From JAVVPO01 sp036655715 (GTDB lineage: Bacteria > Bacillota > Clostridia > Lachnospirales > Cellulosilyticaceae), in assembly GCA_036655715.1 (NCBI GenBank), contig JAVVPO010000042.1:1-20390 (forward strand): a stretch of DNA of 20,390 nt. Direction: 5' to 3'. Position numbers and translations under genes: made by a program. Under the pieces are notes generated by a model. The model was not told where the DNA came from, ran no database searches, and was given only the letters and a program-made list of their open reading frames with translations. Shown one piece after another: positions 7,686 through 15,812 of the stretch; the stretch's first letter is position 1; every line of letters starts with the position of its first letter.

Positions 7686-8522
7686 TTACTCTTTTACAGC
7701 TCCTGCAGCAAGTCCGCCTTCTACTTTTTCTTGGAATAAGAGGTAGATAACAAGTGGAATAAATACTGTAATTGCAATAGCTGCCATTAATGGTCCATAC
7801 TGTGAACCTCTTTCACCATTGAAGTTAAGTAATCCCAGTGAAATCGGCTTGAGTTTTTTATCATTAATAAATAATAACGGGAATAGTACGTTATTCCATG
7901 CACTTAAGAAGTTAAAGATTGAAATGGTTGCTATAGCTGGAATAGTAAGTGGCAACGCAACATGTCTATAAATTTGGAAGTAGCTTGCACCATCAATAAA
8001 CGCTGCCTCTTCTAATGATTGATTGATACCCTTCATGAAATTCGTAAGAACCATAATACTAAATGGTATAGAGAATCCTACATAAAGTAATACCAAAACA
8101 AATAAGTTGTTTTTCAGATTAAACATCCCAATTAAATAAGTAATCGGTACTAAAATAGTATGCATAGGAATCATCATCCCTACCATGAAGAAAACTAAGA
8201 TAAATCTATTTAACTTAAATTTAAATCTTGAAATAATAAACGCCGCCATAGATGATACAACACCCAGTAGCACAACTGTACTTACTGCTATAAATACACT
8301 ATTAAAGAAGAACTGCCCCATATTTGCTTCTTTCCAAGCAATCATATAGTTAACAAAACGATAGGTTTCTGGCAGTGCAAATGGATTTGCAAAAATCTCA
8401 CGATTATCTTTTAATGAAGAAATCAAAGTAAATAGTAAAGGCGTAATAAACATGGCCGCCATAGCTATTAAGAAAATATATTGCATGATTGTTATCCAAT
8501 TAAGTTTTTTCTTTTTCATCAT
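7686..8522 (-). CDS. Carbohydrate ABC transporter permease, MalG type
   Basis: A 278-residue inner-membrane permease of the CUT1 sugar ABC family, with about six transmembrane segments starting at residue 12. The cytoplasmic EAA loop that docks the ATPase is visible as LEEAAFIDGASYFQIYRHVALPLTIP around residues 172-197. The ending VEGGLAAGAVKE is typical of the MalG/LacG side of the pair. AAGGGGA precedes two adjacent ATG codons (8522 and 8519), and either could be used. It begins about 9 nt after the partner permease stop. It would form the heterodimeric channel with that permease and receive sugar from the lipoprotein encoded upstream. No ATPase gene is present, which is common for such operons that share an MsmX/UgpC-like ATPase. 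Confidence 0.96.
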   Translation of the reverse strand: MMKKKKLNWITIMQYIFLIAMAAMFITPLLFTLISSLKDNREIFANPFALPETYRFVNYMIAWKEANMGQFFFNSVFIAVSTVVLLGVVSSMAAFIISRFKFKLNRFILVFFMVGMMIPMHTILVPITYLIGMFNLKNNLFVLVLLYVGFSIPFSIMVLTNFMKGINQSLEEAAFIDGASYFQIYRHVALPLTIPAIATISIFNFLSAWNNVLFPLLFINDKKLKPISLGLLNFNGERGSQYGPLMAAIAITVFIPLVIYLLFQEKVEGGLAAGAVKE

Positions 8523-8531
8523 CGCTTCCCC

Positions 8532-9416
8532 TTACTCTTTTACTTTCTTTGATGTAATGAGCTCACTAACTAATGTTCCAACAAGACAAATGCCTAGTAT
8601 GACAATACCGATGGCACTACCAATTCCATAGTGATCATATTTAAAGGACTCTTGATACATTAATGTAGTTGGTAGGTTGGTTAAACCATTAGGTCCCCCT
8701 TCTGTCATAACAAATACAAGGTCAAACACTTTGATTGTCCCTATAATATCCATTAAAATACACATACGTATAATGGGTTTTAATAAAGGTACTGTAATAT
8801 AGAAGAATTTTGTAATAGGCGTTACCCCATCAATATCTGCTGCTTCATAAATATCATGGGAGATAGTCGTAAGCCCTGCAAGTAAGATAACCATATAGTA
8901 GCCTACCCCTGCCCAAATATTAACGAAGATAATTGTATTCATGGCTGTCGCTTTTTCAACAAGCCATGGTGTGACTAATGCACCTAATCCAATGGCTTCT
9001 AGCATGGTATTTAATGTGCCATTTGGCATAAAGATGAAATACCATAGTAGTCCAACTGCTGTAAGTGGGAATACTGTTGGTACAAAGTAAACTGCTTTAA
9101 AGAAACGCCCACCTTTTTTTGCGCCATTGATCGCCACAGCCATTAACAGAGCAATAGGCGTATGGAACATCACACTAAAGACAACTAGCTTAAACATATT
9201 TTGAAGGGATAAAATGAATTGAGGATCTTTGAAAATTGTTGCAAAGTTTTTAAGTCCTACAAACTCTATAGCTGAACCTGCTATACCATTCCACTCTGAA
9301 ACAGAAAAATACAGGGCTCCAAAAAGAGGAATAATTTGAAAGGCTGTGTAAATAAGTAATGCCGGTAGTATAAAACAAGCTGCAAATATTTTTGCTTTAT
9401 TATCTGTAAGTTTCAT
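8532..9416 (-). CDS. Carbohydrate ABC transporter permease, MalF/UgpA type
   Basis: A 294-residue inner-membrane permease with about six transmembrane segments. The EAA loop reads YEAADIDGVTPITKFFYITVPLLKP around residues 190-214. The N-terminal region IFAACFILPALLIYTAFQIIPL is typical of the MalF/UgpA side of CUT1 transporters. The ATG at 9416 has AAAGGAGA 9 nt upstream. It follows the binding-protein gene after an 85-nt gap that contains a stem-loop, and precedes the second permease by 9 nt. The fucosidase upstream suggests a fucosylated oligosaccharide as cargo, but the permease sequence itself does not show specificity. Confidence 0.96.
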   Translation of the reverse strand: MKLTDNKAKIFAACFILPALLIYTAFQIIPLFGALYFSVSEWNGIAGSAIEFVGLKNFATIFKDPQFILSLQNMFKLVVFSVMFHTPIALLMAVAINGAKKGGRFFKAVYFVPTVFPLTAVGLLWYFIFMPNGTLNTMLEAIGLGALVTPWLVEKATAMNTIIFVNIWAGVGYYMVILLAGLTTISHDIYEAADIDGVTPITKFFYITVPLLKPIIRMCILMDIIGTIKVFDLVFVMTEGGPNGLTNLPTTLMYQESFKYDHYGIGSAIGIVILGICLVGTLVSELITSKKVKE

Positions 9417-9447
9417 GCACCCACTTCTCCTTTTACTTTTTATAGTG

Positions 9448-9489
9448 AAGTGAAAGAGTTCCCTGATTGCCAGGAAACCCCTTTCACTT
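9448..9489 (-). other. Intercistronic stem-loop between binding protein and permease genes
   Basis: A 9-bp stem (9448-9456 with 9481-9489) is extended inward by a second imperfect helix with one mismatch. No T-run follows on the minus strand, so it is unlikely to be a full terminator. Such hairpins after sugar-binding-protein genes often stabilise the upstream mRNA, which would let the binding protein outnumber the permeases. Confidence 0.6.
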
Positions 9490-9501
9490 TATATGAGTAT
9501 C

Positions 9502-10812
9502 TTATTGTGCTTTATCTATTTCTGCTTGGATTTCTGCCGCTGCTTCTTCAGGTGTTGCTCCTGTAAATAAGCTTACAATAGAGTTTCTTGTACGGTCTTG
9601 CATAGATGGTACTGGATCATAGTCAAAGATATCTACGGCAATACCTGTAGAATTTGAACCAAGTTCAAGTACATCTGCAAATAATGGATTGACTTTTGCT
9701 CTATCAATTTCCATATCTGTACGAGGAAGAAGTTGTGAGGATTCATAAGCAAATCGCTCTGCTACTTCTTTGCTTGTTAACATTTTTACAAGTTCCATCG
9801 TAAGTTCTAATTCCTTGCCTTCAAGTTTGCCATTAATCATGTATGGTGAGATAACTTGCATATCTTCATCTTTAAACTCTGGTTTTTCTTCAAAGTATGG
9901 GAATTTTGCCACTTTTATGTTTTCAGCTTCTGGGCACTCTTCTGGATTTGTCATTCCTGGGATTCCCCATGGACCTGTAATAAACATGGCCGCTTTGCCA
10001 CTTTGGAAATCAGCTTTTACGATGTCATCACTAATACCTGCTACACCATCAGGGAATGCCCCTAGGTCATCAAGTTCTTTAACAAAGCCTAATGTCTCTA
10101 CTACTTCTGGATCAGTCCAGGCCATCTCTCTTGTTCCTAACTTCTTGGCTACATCTGTTCCTAACCATTTGTATGAAATAATATTATGTAAGTGTCCTGC
10201 CATGTAAGAAGTCTTTGCACCTAATGCCATTGGTGTATAGCCCAGTGATTTAACGTCCACAACAGCATCTTTTAGCTCATTCCATGTTTCAGGGAACTCA
10301 TCCCATCCAGCTTCTTTGAAAATTCTTTCATTGTAGTAAACACCAATAAGTCCTGATTCACATGGTATACCATATACGCCATCTTTACCGGGTACTCTAT
10401 AGTAATTAAGCGCACCTTCTGTAAATCCGCCTCCCCACTCTGGATCTGCTTCAAGGTATGGCTCTACATTTAGAATATATCCTTCATCGATATACTTTTC
10501 TAAGTTAGATACCCCTTGAATACGGAAGATGTTTGCCATGGTTCCTGATGAGATATCTGTCTTTAGAATATTATTATAAGAAGAGTCATCCCCTTGTGAA
10601 TCATCTACTATCACTACTTCTGGGTATTTTGCTTTAAACTCTTCAATCACTTCGTTATAGATTGTAACCTGTGGAGATGTGCCTACCATACGTGTTAAAA
10701 GACGGATTTCAATTTTTCCATCTGCGCTAGCCTCTTTACCACCGCCACTACATCCTACTAATACTCCAGCTAAAGTTGTACATGCAAGTCCTAATGCAAT
10801 ACTTTTTCTCAT
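9502..10812 (-). CDS. Sugar-binding lipoprotein of the ABC transporter
   Basis: A 436-residue extracytoplasmic solute-binding protein of the family-1 (MalE-like) type that captures an oligosaccharide and delivers it to the two permeases. The N-terminus is a lipoprotein signal: Arg2-Lys3, a hydrophobic stretch, then LVGC with Cys21 as the lipidated residue, followed by a Ser/Gly-rich linker. The mature part shows the family-typical IEEFKAKYPEV segment, then GIPCESGLIGVYYNERIF, then FPETWNELKDAV and later GKAAMFITGPWG. The ATG at 10812 has AGGGGG 7 nt upstream. It lies 114 nt downstream of the fucosidase gene, with a possible promoter of its own in that gap. Substrate is inferred only from context. 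Confidence 0.96.
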   Translation of the reverse strand: MRKSIALGLACTTLAGVLVGCSGGGKEASADGKIEIRLLTRMVGTSPQVTIYNEVIEEFKAKYPEVVIVDDSQGDDSSYNNILKTDISSGTMANIFRIQGVSNLEKYIDEGYILNVEPYLEADPEWGGGFTEGALNYYRVPGKDGVYGIPCESGLIGVYYNERIFKEAGWDEFPETWNELKDAVVDVKSLGYTPMALGAKTSYMAGHLHNIISYKWLGTDVAKKLGTREMAWTDPEVVETLGFVKELDDLGAFPDGVAGISDDIVKADFQSGKAAMFITGPWGIPGMTNPEECPEAENIKVAKFPYFEEKPEFKDEDMQVISPYMINGKLEGKELELTMELVKMLTSKEVAERFAYESSQLLPRTDMEIDRAKVNPLFADVLELGSNSTGIAVDIFDYDPVPSMQDRTRNSIVSLFTGATPEEAAAEIQAEIDKAQ

Positions 10813-10855
10813 GTTCTTTCCCCCTATTTGTTATTTTTGCTACTTATGTTCTTAG

Positions 10856-10908
10856 TTTATAATTATTTGAGATAATAAACCATGGACATTTTCTTATTTT
10901 TTGTACAT
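10856..10908 (-). promoter_or_regulatory. Possible internal promoter with paired ACAT elements before the binding-protein gene
   Basis: On the minus strand a TATAAA -10-like box lies at 10861-10856 with no good -35. Just upstream are two ATGT elements (plus-strand ACAT at 10886-10889 and 10905-10908), spaced 19 bp apart. The same spacing appears upstream of the fucosidase gene. This could be an activator-dependent second promoter that raises binding-protein expression. Confidence 0.35.
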
Positions 10909-10926
10909 TTTATATGTAAATGTATT

Positions 10927-12243
10927 TTAATTATTTAGTCTAATTTCTACTACTGTAGATTTTTCATCTGGTAATGGATAGCAATCCATTGCTTTCATAT
11001 CAAAGAAAAAGAATGCATTTTCTCCATACTCTTTAAGATTCCAGAAGAATGTCTCTTGTACTTCTGTACGGTCTTTAAGTAGTCTCATCTGACCAATCTT
11101 GCCTGCCATCTCTGATAGACAAACTGCTCCAACTTGCTCTTCCATTACATGAGCATAGAGTTTATCACCTTTTTGTGTAAAACGTCCCCACTCTGGTTTT
11201 GGATAATCAGATAGCCCGCAGCCATAGATACTATCGCCATTATCAGCCATCCACTCCCCTACTTCTTCTAGGATTTCTACAGATTCTTTAGGAATTCTAC
11301 CTGTTGCATCAGGTCCTACATTCAGAATTAAGTTACCATTTTTACTTACGCACTCTATGAGTGTACGTACTACCATCTTACTAGATTTATAGTGCTTATC
11401 ATGGGCATGGTATCCCCAGTGGTTATTAAGTGTAATACAAGCTTCCCAAGGAATAGGATTATTACCTTCATCAAGGATACCTTGTGGTGGAATCATTTGC
11501 TCTGGTGAAGCAAAGTCTCCTGAGTATGGCGTAGGATTAAGTGTACGAATAGACCCTGCATCTTCTGCACTTCCCTCTAGTCTATTATCGATGATAATAT
11601 GTGGCTGAATGCTTCTTACCATCTCAATAAGCTCTGATGCTTTCCATTTTTCACAATTCATATTCTCATAAGAGAAGTCAAACCACATAATATCTAAGTG
11701 TCCATAGTTAGTCAGTAGCTCTCTTACTTGATTATGCATATAAGTCAGATACTGGTCAAAATCATGCTCTTTATCTTTAAAGTCTTCATTGTTTCTCATT
11801 GGATGGAACTTGTCCCCGTAGTGTGGGAAGTTCTCATCACGCCAGTCAATAATTGAGAAATATAATCCAACTTTAATACCTTCCTCGCGGAAAGCCTCTA
11901 AAAACTCTGCCACTAAGTCCCTCTTACATGGTGCATTAGTAGATTTAAAGTCTGTATACGCTGTATCGTATAAACAAAATCCGTCATGGTGCTTAGCTGT
12001 TAGTACGGCATACTTCATACCTGCTTTTTTAGCAAGTCTTGCCCATTCTTTAGGGTTATAATTTTTCGTATCAAATTCTTCAAAGAACTTATCATAATCC
12101 TCTTTTGGCATACACTCGTTACTTCTTAACCATTCTCCTCTAGCCGGAATGGCATATAGTCCCCAGTGAATGAACATCCCAAACCTTGCATCCAAATACC
12201 ATTTAGTACGCTCTGTTCTTTGCTCTATAACATTATTTTTCAT
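10927..12243 (-). CDS. Alpha-L-fucosidase, GH29
   Basis: A 438-residue GH29 glycosidase predicted to hydrolyse terminal alpha-L-fucose from oligosaccharides. Family marks are RFGMFIHWGLYAIPARGEW near the N-terminus (His26), LTAKHHDGFCLYDT around residue 85, and HLDIMWFDFSY, where Asp189 is the expected nucleophile. A GDFASPEQ segment may carry the acid/base glutamate, which varies within the family. NGNLILNVGPDATGRI, typical of GH29, closes the barrel. There is no signal peptide, so it acts on imported sugar, matching the adjacent transporter. The C-terminal beta domain is short. The ATG at 12243 has GAGGAGG 7 nt upstream. It is the first gene of the operon, divergent from the kinase. A related specificity within GH29 cannot be excluded. 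Confidence 0.93.
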   Translation of the reverse strand: MKNNVIEQRTERTKWYLDARFGMFIHWGLYAIPARGEWLRSNECMPKEDYDKFFEEFDTKNYNPKEWARLAKKAGMKYAVLTAKHHDGFCLYDTAYTDFKSTNAPCKRDLVAEFLEAFREEGIKVGLYFSIIDWRDENFPHYGDKFHPMRNNEDFKDKEHDFDQYLTYMHNQVRELLTNYGHLDIMWFDFSYENMNCEKWKASELIEMVRSIQPHIIIDNRLEGSAEDAGSIRTLNPTPYSGDFASPEQMIPPQGILDEGNNPIPWEACITLNNHWGYHAHDKHYKSSKMVVRTLIECVSKNGNLILNVGPDATGRIPKESVEILEEVGEWMADNGDSIYGCGLSDYPKPEWGRFTQKGDKLYAHVMEEQVGAVCLSEMAGKIGQMRLLKDRTEVQETFFWNLKEYGENAFFFFDMKAMDCYPLPDEKSTVVEIRLNN

Positions 12244-12274
12244 AACATATCCTCCTCAAATTTATATTTTCATC

Positions 12275-12280
12275 ATTATA
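12275..12280 (-). promoter_or_regulatory. -10 box of the fucosidase operon promoter
   Basis: A perfect TATAAT lies on the minus strand, giving a leader of about 25 nt that ends in GAGGAGG (12257-12251). No recognisable -35 hexamer is found 16-18 bp upstream. This fits a promoter that needs an activator, plausibly the divergent AraC-type regulator. Confidence 0.6.
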
Positions 12281-12326
12281 GCATATTGTCCTTTTCCATA
12301 TAGTCATTCGCCCAATGTTATATTCA

Positions 12327-12355
12327 TTTTTTACATATTTCTAGAATTTTTACAT
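12327..12355. promoter_or_regulatory. Direct repeat TTTTTACAT upstream of the fucosidase promoter
   Basis: TTTTTACAT occurs at 12328-12336 and 12347-12355, a 19-bp offset close to two helical turns and suited to an AraC-type regulator. It sits about 60-90 bp upstream of the expected transcription start. The region is AT-rich, so chance is possible. Confidence 0.35.
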
Positions 12356-12418
12356 GTTTAATTTTAATTTTTTATATAATATTTTTTATATTAGACTTTA
12401 ATTCAAATATTTCCTCAC

Positions 12419-12449
12419 TAAACTAGACTATATTATGTATTCTAGTTTA
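12419..12449. promoter_or_regulatory. Inverted repeat at the kinase-gene promoter
   Basis: TAAACTAGA (12419-12427) and TCTAGTTTA (12441-12449) are perfect 9-bp arms around a 13-bp spacer, with centres two helical turns apart. They cover the -35 area of the kinase promoter, whose TATAAT begins at 12453. An operator, perhaps for autoregulation, is likely; the binding protein is unknown. Confidence 0.45.
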
Positions 12450-12452
12450 TAA

Positions 12453-12458
12453 TATAAT
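12453..12458 (+). promoter_or_regulatory. -10 box of the kinase/regulator operon
   Basis: A perfect TATAAT lies about 45 bp before the kinase ATG. The -35 zone is poor and is overlapped by the inverted repeat at 12419-12449. Confidence 0.5.
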
Positions 12459-12502
12459 ATAGATACATTTTACCTAAATCATACATTTATAGGGGACATT
12501 TT

Positions 12503-14212
12503 ATGAAACATTCCAAGCTACTTTCTATAAAAAGCAAATTTTTCTCTTCTATGTTTTTAAGTTCTATCCTTATGGTGGCTATTATAACCCTTATAAGTAA
12601 TACTATCTTTTTAAATTTTTTCATCAAGACTCAAGCTAATTTTTCAGCAAAAGAACTTAGCTATATTCAAAAACAACTAGAATTTTTTATAACATCTACA
12701 GACAATTATTCTCGTACCATTATTTCTGATCCACTTATTCAAGCGTTTGCCTCTGACTATAAAAAAAATCGAAATATCCCAGGCCTACAAGTTATTCATT
12801 ATATTAAAGGTCAAATAAATCATATTATTCAAAACACCAAATACATACATGCTGTATCTCTTTATGATACAAATAGAGCACTACTTGTTTCTACTGATAA
12901 TCAGGTAACACCTCTAGAGTCTAGCCTTTTAGATTCGCTAGACTCTATTAAATGGATCCCTACTACAAAAAAATCCCCTGTTGCACCTTCTATTTCACTC
13001 TATACATTCTCTTGTATACGGCCTTTTTATAGTTACTCTACCGGCGAGCCTTTAGGATACATTGAAATTTCACTTTTAGAATCTGAAATTAGGGCAGCTT
13101 TTGATAATCATCTATCAGATACCAATAATATTTTTATTGTAGATCAGTTAGGCATCATCCAGAGTACCAATAGTGGCTATTCACTGCGCAGTATGTATCC
13201 TAATTATCAAGGTTTTGATCCAAACAAAAGTTTTCACTACACATTTGGAAGCCGCTTTGCTACTTTTTATCAGTTCGTTCCTGCATTTGGCTCCTATATT
13301 ATCAACCAAGTCCCCATTCATTTTTTAATGGGTCCTATCTATACATTAATGCTTGTTTGCTTTGGTATTAGTTTGCTTTGTATCCTCCTGTACATACCAC
13401 TGGCTCATAAGATATCACGTACTATCACACTGCCTATTATGCAAGTTATTCACCATACCCAAAGGATCAAAGAAGGCCTCTGGACACCACTAGAAGTAAG
13501 TCAAACAGATACCGACATTTTACTTTTAGTCGATGCCTTTAATAGCATGGTTGTGGCACAAGAGCAGCTAAAAAACAAACTCCTTACTACTCAAAAAGCC
13601 AAGGATCAACTTATGCTAGACTTATTGCAAGAACAAATTAATCCACATTTTCTTTATAACACTTTAGATAATATTAGTTCATTAGCTGAAATCGGTGAAA
13701 CTGATTTACTTCATCAACTCATTTATAATCTAGCTAATTTCTACCGCAAAGGTTTAAACAATGGCAAATCCTATATCTCCATTCAAGAGGAGCTTGATAT
13801 GATTCGTTCTTACATAGAAATCATGCAGATTAGATATTATGACAAGTTTGACTTTACTATCAACTGCCCTCCCCATTTAATAGCTTGTCCTTGTCTAAAA
13901 TTTCTACTGCAACCTATTGTAGAAAATAGTATCTACCATGGCATTAAGCCTTTAGCCCATAGAGGTCTCATTCAAATTCATGTTGTAGAAGAAGGTGAAA
14001 TACTTACCTTTATTATCCAAGATAATGGTATTGGTATTTCTGAAGCCATTTCTAGCACATTGCTTAAAGAAAAAAATGATCATTTTGGCTTACGAAATAT
14101 CCATGACCGTATTCAGCTTCATTATGGTATGGCTTACGGTGTACATATACAAAATGGTCCTCATGGTGGATGTGAAGTCATGATTACTCTCAGTAAAAAA
14201 GGAGGAAATTAA
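12503..14212 (+). CDS. Membrane sensor histidine kinase, YesM-type
   Basis: A 569-residue sensor kinase. A first transmembrane helix spans about residues 13-40, an extracytoplasmic sensing region runs to about 270, and a second helix spans about 275-300. A HAMP-like linker follows (residues 302-355). The His_kinase (PF06580) box is QEQINPHFLYNTLDN, with phospho-acceptor His382. The ATP-binding domain shows VENSIYHGIKP and DNGIGIS and ends at the C-terminus. This is the LytS/YesM class found beside carbohydrate transporters. The ATG at 12503 has AGGGGA 6 nt upstream. The regulator gene begins one base after its stop. The ligand is probably a sugar, perhaps bound directly or through the lipoprotein, and is not determinable here. 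Confidence 0.95.
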   Translation: MKHSKLLSIKSKFFSSMFLSSILMVAIITLISNTIFLNFFIKTQANFSAKELSYIQKQLEFFITSTDNYSRTIISDPLIQAFASDYKKNRNIPGLQVIHYIKGQINHIIQNTKYIHAVSLYDTNRALLVSTDNQVTPLESSLLDSLDSIKWIPTTKKSPVAPSISLYTFSCIRPFYSYSTGEPLGYIEISLLESEIRAAFDNHLSDTNNIFIVDQLGIIQSTNSGYSLRSMYPNYQGFDPNKSFHYTFGSRFATFYQFVPAFGSYIINQVPIHFLMGPIYTLMLVCFGISLLCILLYIPLAHKISRTITLPIMQVIHHTQRIKEGLWTPLEVSQTDTDILLLVDAFNSMVVAQEQLKNKLLTTQKAKDQLMLDLLQEQINPHFLYNTLDNISSLAEIGETDLLHQLIYNLANFYRKGLNNGKSYISIQEELDMIRSYIEIMQIRYYDKFDFTINCPPHLIACPCLKFLLQPIVENSIYHGIKPLAHRGLIQIHVVEEGEILTFIIQDNGIGISEAISSTLLKEKNDHFGLRNIHDRIQLHYGMAYGVHIQNGPHGGCEVMITLSKKGGN

Positions 14213-14213
14213 T

Positions 14214-15728
14214 ATGCATTTTAATACAGTCATTGCAGATGATGAATACTTTATCAGACAACGCCTAAAAAAAATTATTCCGTGGAATGAACTAAACCTC
14301 ACCCTAGTAGGTGAGGCTGAAAATGGACTACAAGTCATTAACTTACTAATGACTCATACGGTAGATCTTCTTATTCTTGATATCCAAATGCCCGGTATGA
14401 CTGGTGTAGAGGTGGCTCAGTATATCTATAATAAAGGTTTAAAAACAAAAATCATTATTTTATCAGGTTATAGTGACTTTGAGTATGCCCAAAAAACCAT
14501 ACGCTTAGGCGTCCTTGACTACTTACTTAAACCCATTGCCCCAGCTTCTCTTAATCAAGCATTATCTGACTGTATCCACAAGATTTCATCCTTTAATCAA
14601 GAAGCTATAGATCTTAAAAAATATTACCATTACAAAAAGCAAGTACATCTCAATCAGTTTTTACTAGGTACTATCTCTTTAGATCATTTATATACACACT
14701 ATCCGCATCTGAAGCTATTTCCTTTTTGTGCATTTATCTCCTTTTTTATTAATGACTCCTCTTCTCAACTCATGGATAGGATTAAGGCTATTTTAGAAGA
14801 TAACAAGATGACTTCTGAGTATTTCAAGGAATCTGAATCTACCTATTCTCTTCAGATTTTCTTCAAATCTACTGCTGAGCATGAAAAACTTAAGGAAATC
14901 CTAGTCCCACTACTTACAAGTTTTGATAACTATACTTTTGCAGTCATTGGAGAACTCTTTTATATTGAACGCAAATGGCTGCCTTATCATAAAAAAACTT
15001 TACAAGCCCTTAATAACCGTTACTTCTCTAAAGACTCTTATATTCAGTACTTACAACCCCCTAATTTGTCTCTAGAGTATCATAAGTCCCTATCAAAAAT
15101 TAGACAAAAGCTTACTGCTTTTATTAACTCAAAGGATGAAGAGGCTTTTATCTCCTACATAGAAGAGTGTTTTACTGATATCATACAAAAATCCGATTGC
15201 CAGTATCTACAAACCATTCTTTATGAAATTTTACTGACCTATACCATCTACTATCCTCAAATGATTGACTTAGAAATAACTATCAATGAATTTGTCTCTA
15301 ACCTACTAGATGAGGACTATGTATTAGAACATCTTAAAACCTTAATGATTTCCTACGGTATGCGATGCCTTTCAAAATCTGAGACCTTACCATCAGATAT
15401 TATTGTTAGTCAAAAGATTATAAAGTATATTGAGGCACACTATACCGAATTAGATCTTTCCGTATCCAAAATAGCTGACTTCTTTGATTTTAATACGTCT
15501 TACATAGGCACACTTTTCAAAAAGGTTAATAATCAATCACTACTACACTATATCACTACTGTAAGATTAGATGCTTCTAAGCACCTACTTGATAGTCAAA
15601 AATATAAAGTCTCTGAAATAGCCGAAATGGTTGGGTATTCTGATGTATTCTATTACAGTAAGCGATTTAAAAAGATGTATGGGTATTCTCCAAAAGAATA
15701 TACTCTAGTTAAGATGAGTAGCCATTGA
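14214..15728 (+). CDS. Response regulator with AraC-type DNA-binding domain, YesN-type
   Basis: A 504-residue cytoplasmic transcription factor and partner of the kinase just upstream. The receiver domain (residues 1-120) has the acidic pair Asp9-Asp10, phospho-acceptor Asp56 in LLILDIQMPGMTG, Ser84 in LSGYSDFEYA and Lys106 in YLLKPI. A long poorly conserved middle (about 125-395) is usual in this family. The C-terminal about 100 residues form two helix-turn-helix motifs of AraC type (SVSKIADFFDFNTSYIGTLF, then KVSEIAEMVGYSDVFYYSKR). GGAGG lies 8 nt before the ATG. It most likely activates the divergent fucosidase operon and perhaps the DUF5107 gene. Confidence 0.95.
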   Translation: MHFNTVIADDEYFIRQRLKKIIPWNELNLTLVGEAENGLQVINLLMTHTVDLLILDIQMPGMTGVEVAQYIYNKGLKTKIIILSGYSDFEYAQKTIRLGVLDYLLKPIAPASLNQALSDCIHKISSFNQEAIDLKKYYHYKKQVHLNQFLLGTISLDHLYTHYPHLKLFPFCAFISFFINDSSSQLMDRIKAILEDNKMTSEYFKESESTYSLQIFFKSTAEHEKLKEILVPLLTSFDNYTFAVIGELFYIERKWLPYHKKTLQALNNRYFSKDSYIQYLQPPNLSLEYHKSLSKIRQKLTAFINSKDEEAFISYIEECFTDIIQKSDCQYLQTILYEILLTYTIYYPQMIDLEITINEFVSNLLDEDYVLEHLKTLMISYGMRCLSKSETLPSDIIVSQKIIKYIEAHYTELDLSVSKIADFFDFNTSYIGTLFKKVNNQSLLHYITTVRLDASKHLLDSQKYKVSEIAEMVGYSDVFYYSKRFKKMYGYSPKEYTLVKMSSH

Positions 15729-15745
15729 TTTAAGTTAATCACACC

Positions 15746-15792
15746 CTAATAAAGGCGAACACGTTAAGACTCAATGTGTTCGCCTTTATTAG
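15746..15792. terminator. Bidirectional terminator between the regulator and DUF5107 genes
   Basis: A perfect 17-bp stem (15746-15762 with 15776-15792) with a 13-nt loop sits between two convergent genes. The T-runs are short and interrupted, with TTTATT at the right arm and similar on the other strand. Confidence 0.8.
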
Positions 15793-15812
15793 TTATATGC
15801 TTTAGCCTTTTG

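Noticed and set aside
9770..10207. 145-codon plus-strand open frame opposite the binding-protein gene
   Set aside because: Antisense shadow of a clear lipoprotein gene, with Ser/Pro-rich composition and no motif.
12465..12499. Further ACAT elements in the leader of the kinase gene as regulator sites
   Set aside because: Spacing is 18 and 13 rather than 19, and they lie downstream of the -10 box; probably chance in AT-rich sequence.
14090..14338. Minus-strand open frame across the kinase/regulator junction
   Set aside because: It overlaps two strong genes and shows no protein-like pattern.
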